NCBI RefSeq assembly: GCF_016704835.1
Contig: NZ_JADIZJ010000001.1
Coordinates: forward strand, 372,001 to 436,000
Origin: Sphingopyxis sp.
GTDB taxonomy: Bacteria; Pseudomonadota; Alphaproteobacteria; Sphingomonadales; Sphingomonadaceae
Length of the DNA stretch: 64,000 nucleotides
Direction of reading: 5' to 3'
Part shown: positions 6,905-16,411 of the stretch, piece after piece
Layout of the letters: every line of letters starts with the position of its first letter
How positions within the stretch are numbered: the stretch's first letter is position 1
Made by a program: the position numbers and the translations under genes
The notes under the pieces: model-generated
Told to the model about the DNA's origin: nothing
What the model saw: only the letters and a program-made list of their open reading frames with translations
Database searches by the model: none

Positions 6905-8416
6905 CTACCGACTGGCGTAAACGACAATTTTCACCTTCTGCCCCGGGGTCAAGCGGCTTGATGCGGTCAGCCGGTTAAGCACCTGAAACCGTTCGGCCTG
7001 ATAATTGCTGTACGCCATACGCCGCGCCAAGCTAGCCATCGTATCGCCGCGGGCCACCGTCACCACATCGATCCGCCGCGGTTTGATCGCCGCCGCCTCA
7101 ACCGCGCTCAGGCGCCGGACGCTGTTGAACATCGAATTGAACGCACCCGTTCCGCCAGCCTTGGTCAAGGTGACAAAGTGGAAGGCGCTGCTCCGCGAAA
7201 ATTCATAGGCGAAGACGGTCACATCGACCTGCCCCGACTGGCTGGCGACCCGCGCCGTCGAATAGGATGCGGGGATGCCGCCCACGGTGGTACGCTGGAC
7301 CGCGCTGGGGCTGATCGCAGTGTTGCCCGCGACCGATTTGAACGCGGCCGCGATATAGGCGTTCATGTCGCCGTTAAATGGGCCGGTCGTGAATTGCGCC
7401 TGCCCGCCATTGCCGCTGATCGACACCGCAGTCGCGCCGTTTTGCATCGCGTAGCCGCTGGGCACCGAGAAGCGCAACTGCAGGTCGGGGTGGAGGAACT
7501 CATTGCCCTCAACCACGCCCTGCGCCGGATCGTCGCCATAAAGGACATTATCGATCGAGTTCAAAAATGCATCGGTGTTCCGCGTCCCCCCGGTACCGCC
7601 AACGCGGCTCGCCAGTATCTGCGCGTTGCGGACGCGCGAGGCCGGGTCGGGGTGCGTGCTCGCCCACGCAGGCAGCGACCGCGCATCGCCGCCCGACAGG
7701 CGTGCGTCGAGATTGGTCTGATTGGCAAGGCTGGCCAGCATTGTCGACAGCGCGAGCGGGTCATAGCCTGCGCTGCGCAAATATTGCACGCCAAGCTGGT
7801 CGGCCTGCAATTCCTGGCTGCGTGAAAAACCCAGCGTCGCAAACTGCGCGACTTGCATAGCATTGTTCTGGAGCAACCCGCCAAGCCCACCGAGCACACC
7901 GCCGCTATCGCCGATCGCGCCGCCCAGCACCGCCCCCAGGACGCCAAGGATCGTGTTGCGCGTCGCCGCCGACTGGCGTTTCTTGCTGTGTTGGGCCGCG
8001 ACGTGGCCAACCTCATGCCCCAGCACCCCGGCAAGTTCGGCCTCATCGTTCATCAACGCCATCAGCTGACGGGTGACATAGACATAGCCACCCGGGATCG
8101 CGAAGGCATTGTTCACCGGCGAATTGAGCAAGGTGACGGTGAAGTCGCTGCGCGCGTTCGACAATCCCGATTGCAGTGCGATATTCTGACCGACGCGATT
8201 GACGTAGGCCGCTTGCGGGCCGCTGTACGGGCCGCCGAATTCGGCCAACAGTTGTGGATGGGCCTCGTCGCCCTGCTTTCGTTCGGCGGGTGAGATATTG
8301 GTCGCGGTCTTGATCGCTTTGAGCTGCGCATCGGCGACGCCGGTGAGGGCGAGACTGCCGAGCGCGACCGATGCTGCGAGCGTGATCGCCATACCATTTT
8401 TCCTGATTTTGGTCAT
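6905..8416 (-). CDS. Secreted M48 family zinc metalloprotease with C-terminal LysM-like domain
   Basis: 503 residues from the ATG at 8416, chosen because GGGAGG precedes it; an in-frame ATG 15 bases upstream is less likely. Signal peptide at residues 1-30 (hydrophobic ITLAASVALGSLALTG, ending ADA). The zinc site HEVGH is at 134-138, with the third ligand expected in SRSQELQADQLG (Glu202, Asp206). The GGYVYVTRQLMALM segment is typical of BepA/LoiP-like periplasmic M48 proteases that degrade misassembled outer-membrane proteins. The C-terminal RIDVVTVARGDTMASLARRM...LTPGQKVKIV resembles a LysM peptidoglycan-binding module. Downstream of accA by 152 bases. Confidence 0.9.
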   Translation of the reverse strand: MTKIRKNGMAITLAASVALGSLALTGVADAQLKAIKTATNISPAERKQGDEAHPQLLAEFGGPYSGPQAAYVNRVGQNIALQSGLSNARSDFTVTLLNSPVNNAFAIPGGYVYVTRQLMALMNDEAELAGVLGHEVGHVAAQHSKKRQSAATRNTILGVLGAVLGGAIGDSGGVLGGLGGLLQNNAMQVAQFATLGFSRSQELQADQLGVQYLRSAGYDPLALSTMLASLANQTNLDARLSGGDARSLPAWASTHPDPASRVRNAQILASRVGGTGGTRNTDAFLNSIDNVLYGDDPAQGVVEGNEFLHPDLQLRFSVPSGYAMQNGATAVSISGNGGQAQFTTGPFNGDMNAYIAAAFKSVAGNTAISPSAVQRTTVGGIPASYSTARVASQSGQVDVTVFAYEFSRSSAFHFVTLTKAGGTGAFNSMFNSVRRLSAVEAAAIKPRRIDVVTVARGDTMASLARRMAYSNYQAERFQVLNRLTASSRLTPGQKVKIVVYASR

Positions 8417-8568
8417 CGATGCACCTCCCACATGCTGCTCGTCATTCGAAGGATATCCCTAATTCACCGCCAGGCAAGCGCTCGCTGAACCGCAGCTTGC
8501 CGGTGCCGTGGCCAATATCGTGCGGATGAACGCAAATTGCAGCGCTCGGGTTCCGCTATCGCGGTGCC

Positions 8569-9516
8569 TCAGGCGCGCCCCATGGCGAGAAACTTCTCCT
8601 CGCGCGCCGCCAGAATCGTATCGCGCGGCAACCCTGACAGACTGTCCAGTTCCTGCGCAATCGCGTCGCCAAGCGCCGCAATTGCGACGTCGGGATCGCG
8701 ATGCGCGCCGCCGACCGGTTCGGGAATGATGCGATCGATAATCTTCAATCCGAGCAGATCCTGGGCCGACATCTTCATTGCGGCGGCGGCATCGGCGGCC
8801 TTGTCCGATGTCCGCCACAGGATCGATGCGCAGCCTTCGGGCGAAATCACCGAATAGACGGCATGTTCGAACATAAGCACGCGGTTGGCCGCGGCAAGTG
8901 CGATCGCGCCGCCTGAACCACCCTCGCCGACGATCGCCGCAACCATCGGGACGCCGAGTGCAAGACATTGTTCGGTCGAGCGCGCGATGGCTTCGGCCTG
9001 ACCGCGCTCTTCCGCCTGGATGCCTGGAAAGGCGCCCGAGGTGTCGACCAGCGTGATCACCGGCAGCCCGAAACGGTCGGCGAGTTGCATCAACCGGATC
9101 GCCTTGCGGTAGCCCTCTGGCTTCGCCATCCCGAAATTATGCTTCATGCGCGAGGGAATATCGTCGCCCTTTTCATGGCCGATCACCATCACGCGGCGGC
9201 CGCGAAAGCGCGCAAGGCCGCCGAGGATCGCCTGATCGTCGCCGAAATTGCGGTCGCCGGCGAGCGGCATCCAAGCGTCGAACATCTCCGCAATATAATG
9301 TTTGAAATGCGGCCGATCGGGGTGGCGCGCGACCTGCGTCTTTTGCCACGGTGTCAGCTTCGTGTAGATATCGCGCAGCAATTTCGAGGATTTGTCCTCC
9401 AACCGCGCAATATCATTGTCGATGTTGAGCGTGGGGTCGTCGCCCATTTCGCGCAGCTCGGCAATCTGCCGATCGAGCGCGGCGACCTGTTTTTCGAAGT
9501 CCAGAAAGGCTGTCAT
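8569..9516 (-). CDS. accA: Acetyl-CoA carboxylase carboxyltransferase subunit alpha
   Basis: 315 residues from the ATG at 9516; the open frame extends upstream through xerD but the family starts at MTAFLDFEKQVAALD. The crotonase-like carboxyltransferase core is clear: DDQAILGGLARFRGRRVMVIGHEKG, FGMAKPEGYRKAIRLM, DTSGAFPGIQAEERGQ, and IVGEGGSGGAIALA (oxyanion loop). With AccD it transfers the carboxyl from biotin-AccB to acetyl-CoA, making malonyl-CoA for fatty acid synthesis. It starts 10 bases after the xerD stop, so the two are probably co-transcribed. Confidence 0.97.
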   Translation of the reverse strand: MTAFLDFEKQVAALDRQIAELREMGDDPTLNIDNDIARLEDKSSKLLRDIYTKLTPWQKTQVARHPDRPHFKHYIAEMFDAWMPLAGDRNFGDDQAILGGLARFRGRRVMVIGHEKGDDIPSRMKHNFGMAKPEGYRKAIRLMQLADRFGLPVITLVDTSGAFPGIQAEERGQAEAIARSTEQCLALGVPMVAAIVGEGGSGGAIALAAANRVLMFEHAVYSVISPEGCASILWRTSDKAADAAAAMKMSAQDLLGLKIIDRIIPEPVGGAHRDPDVAIAALGDAIAQELDSLSGLPRDTILAAREEKFLAMGRA

Positions 9517-9526
9517 CGTCGGACCG

Positions 9527-10456
9527 CTAAGCCGATGGCTCGGCAACGTCAACGTCTGCTGATGCGTGTCCGACGTGCATCGTTGCGAGCGGATGGCGGC
9601 GGTTGACCAGTTCGACCAGGCGTTGGCTGTCGACATGGGTATAGATTTCGGTCGTCGCGATGTCGGCATGGCCGAGCATCAGCTGCAGCGCGCGCAGGTC
9701 CGCACCGCCTTCGAGCAAATGGGTGGCAAAGGCGTGGCGCAGCACATGCGGGCTGACGGCAGTCGGATCGATCCCGGCGCGGCCCGCGAGGTCACGCAGC
9801 ATCTGGAACAGCCGGACGCGCGAGACATGGCTCTTGCCCGACGGAAACAGCCAGGGCGAACCGTCGGCGAGCAACTCAAGCCAGCGAATGAGCGCGCCGC
9901 GGGCGCGATCTGACAGCGGCACCAGACGCTCCTTGTCGCCCTTCCCCCGGACGATGAGATATTCGCGCTCGCCAGTGATCGCGCGCCGCGGCAGCGACAC
10001 CAGTTCGCTCGCGCGGAGCCCCGATCCATAAAGAAACTCGAGTAACAGTAGCATCCGCACCGCGGGCGCAGGCGGCGCTTCGCCCGCGGCTTCTCCTTCG
10101 GCCTGCGCGAACAGCCGCTCGACATGCTCATGCGTCAAGATGCGTGGCAGCGGGCGGCGAGTGGTGGGCCGCGCAATATCAAGCGCGGGATTGTCCGCCC
10201 GGTCGCCCTCGTCGAGCAGAAAAGCAAAGAACTGGCGAAGCGCCGACAGCTTGCGCGCCGCACTGCTTGCCGCAAGCGATTGATAATCGGCCATCAATTT
10301 TCGAAGTGCTGCCAAGTCGGCATCGGCCAGTCGGCCCGTCAAAAACTCTGCCGCCTGCTCCAGATCGCGGCGATAAGCCGCGAGCGTGTTGCGCGAAGCG
10401 CCGCGCTCGGCCGCCATCATCTCCAGAAAACGGTCAATCGCCATCCCGTCAGACAT
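9527..10456 (-). CDS. xerD: Tyrosine recombinase XerD
   Basis: 309 residues, with an N-terminal SAM-like DNA-binding domain (residues 5-95) and a catalytic domain. The active-site residues are all present: Arg148 (GSGLRASEL), Lys172 (RGKGDKERLVP), His237 and Arg240 (SPHVLRHAFATH), His263 (LGHADIATT) and Tyr272 (EIYTHV). It should resolve chromosome dimers at dif with XerC under FtsK control. Its place upstream of accA and the absence of nearby attachment-site duplications argue for the housekeeping recombinase rather than a mobile-element integrase. Start could also be the ATG at 10444. Confidence 0.94.
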   Translation of the reverse strand: MSDGMAIDRFLEMMAAERGASRNTLAAYRRDLEQAAEFLTGRLADADLAALRKLMADYQSLAASSAARKLSALRQFFAFLLDEGDRADNPALDIARPTTRRPLPRILTHEHVERLFAQAEGEAAGEAPPAPAVRMLLLLEFLYGSGLRASELVSLPRRAITGEREYLIVRGKGDKERLVPLSDRARGALIRWLELLADGSPWLFPSGKSHVSRVRLFQMLRDLAGRAGIDPTAVSPHVLRHAFATHLLEGGADLRALQLMLGHADIATTEIYTHVDSQRLVELVNRRHPLATMHVGHASADVDVAEPSA

Positions 10457-10482
10457 GATCGATGTCCGACGCGTTTACGGGT

Positions 10483-12300
10483 TCACACACGCACCAGCGC
10501 TTCGGCGGCGATCATCCGCGCTTCGGACGCCAGGCCCACCTCGCGCAGCGCGCGGACAATATAATAGAGATGATAGGGCGGCACTTTCGACCATTCACCC
10601 TGCATTCCTGCCGCGGCCAGCAAGGCAACCATCCCGGGTTCGCGCCGTTCGGCCGCGGCCATGATGGCGCGCGACCAGCGCGTCTGCTTGCCAAGATCGA
10701 CCTCAAGGTCGCTCGCCGCCGACGCCGCGGCGGCCGCATCGATCCTACCTAGACCCGCCAGTCCGGCAAGCAGGAACTTCGAGCGCAGAAAATCAACGCT
10801 GTCGTCATCGCCCGAAAACTGCCCGACAGTGCCCGCCGTCGTCCCGTTCAGGGGCCGTGGCGATCCGACCGCGAGCACGCCCCAAGCGTGGCTGCCCACC
10901 GTGATCGTCGGCACCCAAGCAATAGCATTGTCGTCATAACCGCCCGCGAGCATTGATCCAAGCAGTTGCCAGGGATCGTCGCCGACCACGGTGCCGACCG
11001 GCAGCGCGGCGGCGGCGCGCGCAGTCGAAACCATCGCGGCATAGCGCTGCACCGGCGTCGTACCCGCAGCCCAGATCCCCTCCATCGCGGCATAACGGTC
11101 TGCGCCCTGCGCCGAACCAAAGGCAGCGCGGAGCTGGTCGGATTGCGCGGCGAGAGCTTCAGAAGGTTCTTCTTCGCTCGCCGCCGCGCTCAGCAGCGAC
11201 ACATAGGCTTCGCTCGACAACACCCCGCGCGCCGCCGCTTCGGGCGCGGCGGCAACACGGCTTGCCATGTCGGTCATCGGCGCAAGCACCGTCCAACCCT
11301 TCATATTGGCGGGCGCGGCGGTGCGCAGTGCTTCGGGAACGGGGACTGCGGTTGCCGTCGCCATGCCAAAGCGCCAGCTGCTCAGGCGATCAACATTGTC
11401 CCACTCGATCGTTGTCGACCGGCGACCGCTACCCGTCGCGCCGAGCACGCGTTCGGCGAGTAATATGTCGAAGTTGGAAATCCTGCCGCTCGACCGCACC
11501 CGGCCGATCGCCCAGCCCGCTGGTCCGGCTTCGCCGGCCAGCCCCGAGCAGATTGCGGCCGACAGTCGCCACGTCTGCTCATCGCCACCCGCCAAGCCCG
11601 CGGGCACATAGGGACACATGCCGGCGGGATCGGCATTGGCAAGATAGGTCTGCTGCGCGGCGGCGACCAAGCGCGGGGTCGCTCGGTCATAATCGACTGC
11701 CTGGACGATCCAGCGCGCCGCGATCGCTTCGCCCATGCGAAGGAGGAGAGACGCGCGTTCGGCGGCAAGATCAGCGCCGTTGATCGTGTCGGGGGTGTCG
11801 ATCGCCGAGGCAAGCGAGCGGCGGAGCAGAATCTGGCCCCAGCGCGACGCAAACTGTCCGTTCGTCCGGCGCATGATCGCCGCCGCATATTGGCCGCGCA
11901 CGCCAAAGGCATCGGGGGCGAGCCCGCCGGTTTCGGGGGTCAGCGGCCCGATGCGGGTAAGCAGGCGCCGTGCGCCCGGCGGCAGGTCGTATTTCAGCGT
12001 GCCGCGTTCGACCTCTTCGCCGTCTTCGCCCTCATCTGCAGCGGCTTCGGCGGGCGTTCCGGCGGTGTCGGTGGCGCCGACCGTCGACGTGACCGGCGGC
12101 GGGGTCGTGCTGTTCTTGGGGGTCGATGCTGGCGCCGGAGTTTGCGACGGCGTCGGCGTCGGGCGGGGCGCCGGGGTCTCGGCGGGGTTGCCAAAGCCTT
12201 CGGGCAGCAGCGACTCCTGCGCGATCGCGGGCAGCACCAGCATGGCAGTCAGCGAAGTACCGGACAGGGCCAAGGTCAGCGTCAGCAGTTTTTTCGTCAT
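10483..12300 (-). CDS. Large secreted protein of unknown function
   Basis: 605 residues with a signal peptide (residues 1-27, MTKKLLTLTLALSG...LVLPAIAQ). A low-complexity Pro/Thr/Ala linker spans about residues 35-85 and a short acidic patch (EGEDGEEVE) follows. The rest is alanine-rich and probably alpha-helical, resembling a helical-repeat (TPR-like) solenoid, with no catalytic motif I recognise. Two cysteines (CPYVP and ICSG) could form a disulfide in the periplasm. It lies 26 bases upstream of xerD on the same strand, and 127 bases separate it from the divergent aroK. Sphingomonads carry similar proteins at this locus; function unknown. Confidence 0.8.
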   Translation of the reverse strand: MTKKLLTLTLALSGTSLTAMLVLPAIAQESLLPEGFGNPAETPAPRPTPTPSQTPAPASTPKNSTTPPPVTSTVGATDTAGTPAEAAADEGEDGEEVERGTLKYDLPPGARRLLTRIGPLTPETGGLAPDAFGVRGQYAAAIMRRTNGQFASRWGQILLRRSLASAIDTPDTINGADLAAERASLLLRMGEAIAARWIVQAVDYDRATPRLVAAAQQTYLANADPAGMCPYVPAGLAGGDEQTWRLSAAICSGLAGEAGPAGWAIGRVRSSGRISNFDILLAERVLGATGSGRRSTTIEWDNVDRLSSWRFGMATATAVPVPEALRTAAPANMKGWTVLAPMTDMASRVAAAPEAAARGVLSSEAYVSLLSAAASEEEPSEALAAQSDQLRAAFGSAQGADRYAAMEGIWAAGTTPVQRYAAMVSTARAAAALPVGTVVGDDPWQLLGSMLAGGYDDNAIAWVPTITVGSHAWGVLAVGSPRPLNGTTAGTVGQFSGDDDSVDFLRSKFLLAGLAGLGRIDAAAAASAASDLEVDLGKQTRWSRAIMAAAERREPGMVALLAAAGMQGEWSKVPPYHLYYIVRALREVGLASEARMIAAEALVRV

Positions 12301-12427
12301 CGCGCCACGCTTTCGCCAATCTTGTCGGCCACGTCCACCTCAATCCTGCGTACCCGACCGGCCACGCCTTCGTTTATCGGCGAAAACCGTTGTTCCGCGC
12401 GTCGCGAGCGGTATAGCCGCGCGCATC

Positions 12428-13018
12428 ATGTCGCGAAACCCGAAAAGCCCGGCGCCAAGCAGCTCCAGCGCAATCCCCGCCGCGATCCGCGACCGGTCGA
12501 TCGTGCTCGTCGGGTTGATGGGGTCGGGAAAATCGACCGTTGGCCGCCGTCTGGCCGGGCGGCTCGGGATGCGCTTTGCCGACGCCGACGACGAAATCGA
12601 ACGCGCCGCAGACATGACGATAACCGATATTTTCGAACGCTTTGGCGAAGCGCATTTTCGCGATGGCGAGCGGCGGGTGATTGCCCGGCTGCTCGCGGGC
12701 AAACCGATGGTGCTGGCGACCGGCGGCGGCGCCTTCATCAACTCCGAAACGCGCGCGCTGATCCTGCGGGACAGCCTCTGCATCTGGCTCGACGCCGACA
12801 TAGAGACATTGGTCGAGCGCGTGGGCCGCCGCAGCCACCGGCCGCTGCTCAAGAACCGCGACCCCCGCGAGGTACTGCGAGAACTGGCGGCGGTGCGTAA
12901 CCCCATCTATGCTGAAGCACATCTACGCGTCAGCTCGGCGAGCACGCCGCACGATCACACTGTGCGCGCGATTTTGGAGGCCCTGTCAAAGGGGGAATAT
13001 CCGCAATGGAACAGCTGA
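12428..13018 (+). CDS. aroK: Shikimate kinase
   Basis: 196 residues from the ATG at 12428; the frame is open far upstream but only as an antisense shadow. Walker A GLMGSGKST at residues 29-37, the shikimate-binding DADDEIE segment, FRDGERRVIARLL and ATGGGAF motifs, and a lid HRPLLKNRDP. It phosphorylates shikimate at O3 in aromatic amino acid synthesis. The last 13 bases overlap the start of aroB, implying translational coupling, the usual aroK-aroB arrangement. A serine-rich N-terminal extension of about 20 residues precedes the kinase fold. Confidence 0.95.
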   Translation: MSRNPKSPAPSSSSAIPAAIRDRSIVLVGLMGSGKSTVGRRLAGRLGMRFADADDEIERAADMTITDIFERFGEAHFRDGERRVIARLLAGKPMVLATGGGAFINSETRALILRDSLCIWLDADIETLVERVGRRSHRPLLKNRDPREVLRELAAVRNPIYAEAHLRVSSASTPHDHTVRAILEALSKGEYPQWNS

Positions 13019-14112
13019 CCGTTGACCTTGGCGCTCGCAGTTATCCGATCCTGATCGGCGACGGGTTGATTCGCAATATCGGCCCGCATGTCGCGCCGCT
13101 GCTCAAGCGCCCGCGGACGATGATCGTCACCGACGCCCATGTCGCCGAGCATTACCTGGTTCCGCTCGGCACGGCGCTGGCGATGGAGAATATCTCCTTT
13201 TCTTCGTTCGTCCTCGAACCCGGCGAGGCCACGAAAAGCTGGGCGGGGCTCGCGCGCTTGGCCGAATGGCTGATCGGCGAAGGTATCGAACGCAGCGACC
13301 ATGTCGTCGCGCTCGGCGGCGGCGTGATCGGCGACCTCGTCGGCTTCGCCTGCAGTATCGTTAAACGCGGCTGCAACTTCATTCAGGTGCCAACCACCCT
13401 GCTCGCGCAGGTGGACAGCAGCGTTGGCGGCAAGACCGCGATCAACGTCGCCGCGGGCAAGAATATGATCGGCGCCTTTCACCAGCCTGCGTTGGTCGTG
13501 GTCGACCCGACGACGCTCGAATCGCTGCCGCGCCGCGATCTGGCAGCGGGTTATGCCGAAGTCGTCAAATATGGCCTGATCAACGACGCTGATTTTTTCG
13601 CCTGGTGCGAAGCGCATGGCGCTGAGCTGCTCGCAGGCGACAGCTCAGCGCGGCACAAGGCAATCGCCCATAGCGTAGCGGCAAAGGCCCGCATCGTCGC
13701 CGCCGACGAGCGCGAGACACAGGACATCCGCGCGCTGCTCAATCTCGGCCACAGCTTCGGCCACGCGCTCGAGGCCGAAACCGGCTATTCGGACAAGCTG
13801 CTCCACGGTGAAGCGGTCGCGGCGGGCATGGCGCTCGCGCATCGTCTCTCTGCGGCGCAAGGCCTGTGCACAGTGGCCGACGCCGACCGCGTCGCGGCGC
13901 ATCTCGCCGCGGTCGGCCTGCCATACGATCTGGCCAGCGCCGGGGTCGATGCCGACGGAGCGACTCTTGCAGGGCATATGGCCCACGACAAGAAGGTGCG
14001 CGGTGGCAAGCTGCCATTGATCCTGACGCGCGGGATCGGTCAGAGCTTCGTTACCGACGAATTTGGCCTTGATACAGTGGCGGCATTTCTGGACGGCGAG
14101 CAAACGCGTTAG
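13006..14112 (+). CDS. aroB: 3-dehydroquinate synthase
   Basis: 368 residues, normal AroB length. The NAD-binding segment GGGVIGDLVGFACSIVKRGCNFIQVPTTLLAQVDSSVGGKTAIN is intact, as are the metal-binding histidines in LNLGHSFGHALE and LHGEAVAAGM. It converts DAHP to 3-dehydroquinate, step two of the shikimate pathway. Translation starts inside the end of aroK. The 3' end overlaps the Kef-type antiporter gene by 4 bases convergently. Confidence 0.97.
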   Translation: MEQLTVDLGARSYPILIGDGLIRNIGPHVAPLLKRPRTMIVTDAHVAEHYLVPLGTALAMENISFSSFVLEPGEATKSWAGLARLAEWLIGEGIERSDHVVALGGGVIGDLVGFACSIVKRGCNFIQVPTTLLAQVDSSVGGKTAINVAAGKNMIGAFHQPALVVVDPTTLESLPRRDLAAGYAEVVKYGLINDADFFAWCEAHGAELLAGDSSARHKAIAHSVAAKARIVAADERETQDIRALLNLGHSFGHALEAETGYSDKLLHGEAVAAGMALAHRLSAAQGLCTVADADRVAAHLAAVGLPYDLASAGVDADGATLAGHMAHDKKVRGGKLPLILTRGIGQSFVTDEFGLDTVAAFLDGEQTR

Positions 14113-15986
14113 GCGCCAGCCGCTTCGCCCTCTTCCTTTGCCAATTTCGCCGCGCGGCGCCGTTCGCGCAGCGTTTCGAGCACGCTCGCTGCCTGTCGCC
14201 CACCGCCCGCTATAAAACGATGGTCCATCCCCGCGGTCAGATCGCCCTCGCTGATCTGCGCATGCAATCGCTCGGAATCGAGATGACGCAGCGCCTGTTC
14301 GACATCGGCGATCTCGGCGTCGCTGACGTCGATCTGCTTGAGCGCCAACAGCCCGAGCGCGATCGAGCTTTCAAAGGTTTCGCGCACCGCGCCGTCGACC
14401 CCCGCGCCGTCGATCGCCATCAGCTGGCGGCGATCGAAGACGCGGGTCAGGATTTTGGCTTTGGGAAACGCCTCCACGATCGGCGCGAGAACGGCGGCGT
14501 TGAAGCCGCGATCGTCGGTGCAAAATATGATCAGTCGCGCATCCGCGGCATCCGCGCGGCGCAGCACATCGACTTTCAAGCCGTCGCCGTAATAAACCTT
14601 GGTGTTATAGCGTCCCGACGTTTCGATCTGGCTCGGCTTCTTGTCGATCAGCGTCACCGAACAATCGACCGCGTGGAGCATCTGTGTCACGATCTGCCCG
14701 AAGCGGCCGTAACCAACGACGATCGCCGACCCGCGCGGGGCGTTTTCTGGATCGTCGAGATCGGCTTTGACGTTTTCGGGCGCGAACTCCAGATTGCGCG
14801 CGAACAGCATCAGGAACGGCGTCGATATCATCGACAGCGTGACGACTGCGCTGAACAGGCTCGCCGCCTCGGGCGCGATCAGCTGCGCATCGGTCGCTTG
14901 GGTGAACAGCAGAAAACCGAACTCGCCGCCCTGACTGAGCAACAGGCCGAGCCCGAGCGCGACGTTCCACGGCTTGCCGAACAGGCGGACGATCACAGTC
15001 AATACCGCGACCTTCACTGCGACCAGCGCGGCAGCGAGCGCGACGACGCGCAGCGGGTCTTCGCGAATGACATTGAGGTCGAGCACCATGCCGACCGCGA
15101 GGAAGAACAACCCGAGCAGCACGAGGCGGAAGGGCTCGATATCGGCCTCGATCTCGTGGCGGTAGGGCGAATCGGCGAGCATCACCCCAGCAATGAAAGC
15201 CCCGAGCGCGGTCGACAGATGCAGGCTGTGCATGAAGGCAGCGCTGGCAAGCACGACGAGCAGCCCGACGACCACAAACAGCTCGCGCTCGCCATAACGT
15301 CCGATGATCCGCAGCAGCGGGTTGACGACGAAGCGCCCGACGACAACGAGAACGATGATCGCAGCAACGGTGTAGAGCGCCATCTGCCATCCGGGTGGCG
15401 CGTCGGGATTGCCGGGTGCGCGCGACAGCACCGCGATGATCGTGATCATCGGCACGATTGCCAGATCCTGAAACAGCAGTACCGAAAACGCCTTCTCGCC
15501 GAACGGCGAATTGATCCGACCAGAGCTTTTGAGGCCGGGCAGCACCTGCGCGGTTGACGACAGCGCAAGCGGCAGACCGAGCGCGAGCGCCGCCTGCCAG
15601 CTAAAGCCGAGCGTCAGAAAGAGGAGGGCGGAAAGGATCAGTCCTGTGATCACGACCTGCGCCAGACCTAGCCCGAAGATCGCACGCCGCATATCCCACA
15701 AACGCCGTGGATGGAGTTCAAGCCCAACGAGAAACAGCAGAAAGGCGATGCCGATTTCAGCAAAGGCGAGCTTCGATTCGCCGCCCCCGACCAGGCCAAG
15801 GCCATAGGGGCCGACGAGCGAGCCCGCGACCAGATAGCCCAGCACCGCGCCGAGCCCGAGGCGGCGGAACAGCAGAACGAACAGCGTCGCGACCCCGAGC
15901 AGGATCGCCCCCTCGATCAGCGCGGTGTCGCTCGCCTGCTCGGCGGCCACTTCGGCTGCCACCGCGGTCAGCGCGAGCAGGGTCAT
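14109..15986 (-). CDS. Kef-type monovalent cation:proton antiporter with RCK/TrkA-N domain
   Basis: 625 residues of the CPA2 family. The first 390 form about 12 hydrophobic segments with the GSLVGPYGLGL and FLLFLVGLELHPRRLW signatures. A cytosolic Rossmann domain follows (IVVGYGRFGQIVTQMLHAVDCSVTLIDKKPSQIE, NAD-type GxGxxG), then an acidic/basic tail. Members exchange K+ or Na+ for H+; KefB/KefC also respond to glutathione adducts, but no KefF/KefG partner is visible here. The gene overlaps the preceding Fe-S scaffold gene by 4 bases (ATGA), so cvpA, scaffold and antiporter are translationally linked. Confidence 0.92.
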   Translation of the reverse strand: MTLLALTAVAAEVAAEQASDTALIEGAILLGVATLFVLLFRRLGLGAVLGYLVAGSLVGPYGLGLVGGGESKLAFAEIGIAFLLFLVGLELHPRRLWDMRRAIFGLGLAQVVITGLILSALLFLTLGFSWQAALALGLPLALSSTAQVLPGLKSSGRINSPFGEKAFSVLLFQDLAIVPMITIIAVLSRAPGNPDAPPGWQMALYTVAAIIVLVVVGRFVVNPLLRIIGRYGERELFVVVGLLVVLASAAFMHSLHLSTALGAFIAGVMLADSPYRHEIEADIEPFRLVLLGLFFLAVGMVLDLNVIREDPLRVVALAAALVAVKVAVLTVIVRLFGKPWNVALGLGLLLSQGGEFGFLLFTQATDAQLIAPEAASLFSAVVTLSMISTPFLMLFARNLEFAPENVKADLDDPENAPRGSAIVVGYGRFGQIVTQMLHAVDCSVTLIDKKPSQIETSGRYNTKVYYGDGLKVDVLRRADAADARLIIFCTDDRGFNAAVLAPIVEAFPKAKILTRVFDRRQLMAIDGAGVDGAVRETFESSIALGLLALKQIDVSDAEIADVEQALRHLDSERLHAQISEGDLTAGMDHRFIAGGGRQAASVLETLRERRRAAKLAKEEGEAAGA

Positions 15987-16411
15987 ACGCGCACGCCCTG
16001 TTTCTCGAGCGCCAGGATCGCGGCGTCGAAGGGCAGCAGGATCGCCCCCTGCCGCGCCGGATAATCGCGCGCGGGGGCAAGCAAATCGAATCCCGGCCAG
16101 TCGGGCACTTCGCCGGTGCCGCCGAACCAGTCGGCAATCGCATCGCGCGCACCGCGAATCTCGTCGCGGCTGCGCCCCGTGACGTGACGTGCCAGCAGCG
16201 TCGCGGCGGCCTGTCCCAGCGCGCAGGCTTCAACATGCATGCCGATACCGGTCACCCGTCCCGCCTCATCGGCATCAAGATCAAGCAGGATGCGGCTGCC
16301 GCACAGCGGCGCGCGTGCGGTAGAATGGTAACGGGCGTCGGGATTGGGCAGATGTTCGGAGGTCGCCACCGCCAGCGCCAATATGTCGCGGTTGTACAGG
16401 GGGGCGCTCAT
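15983..16411 (-). CDS. IscU/NifU-like iron-sulfur cluster scaffold-type protein
   Basis: 142 residues from the ATG at 16411 (ATGA overlap with the cvpA stop), starting MSAPLYNRDILALAVATSEHLPNPDARY. It has the NifU-N fold pattern: a CGSRILLDLD strand pair, GMHVEACALGQAAATLLARHV and a helical tail. Two of the three scaffold cysteines are visible (CGS and EACALG); the third, usually near the C-terminus, is absent, so it may not build a cluster as IscU does. Sphingomonads carry this gene next to cvpA; its target is unknown. Confidence 0.78.
   Translation of the reverse strand: MSAPLYNRDILALAVATSEHLPNPDARYHSTARAPLCGSRILLDLDADEAGRVTGIGMHVEACALGQAAATLLARHVTGRSRDEIRGARDAIADWFGGTGEVPDWPGFDLLAPARDYPARQGAILLPFDAAILALEKQGVRV

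Noticed and set aside
9527..10456. xerD considered as a mobile-element integrase
   Set aside because: Housekeeping neighbours, full XerD motif set and no flanking direct repeats or cargo genes.
14220..15557. Long plus-strand open frame (445 codons) opposite the Kef-type antiporter
   Set aside because: The protein is Arg/Glu/Asp/Gln-rich without any fold pattern; the minus strand encodes a full, motif-complete antiporter. Long antisense frames are expected at this GC content.
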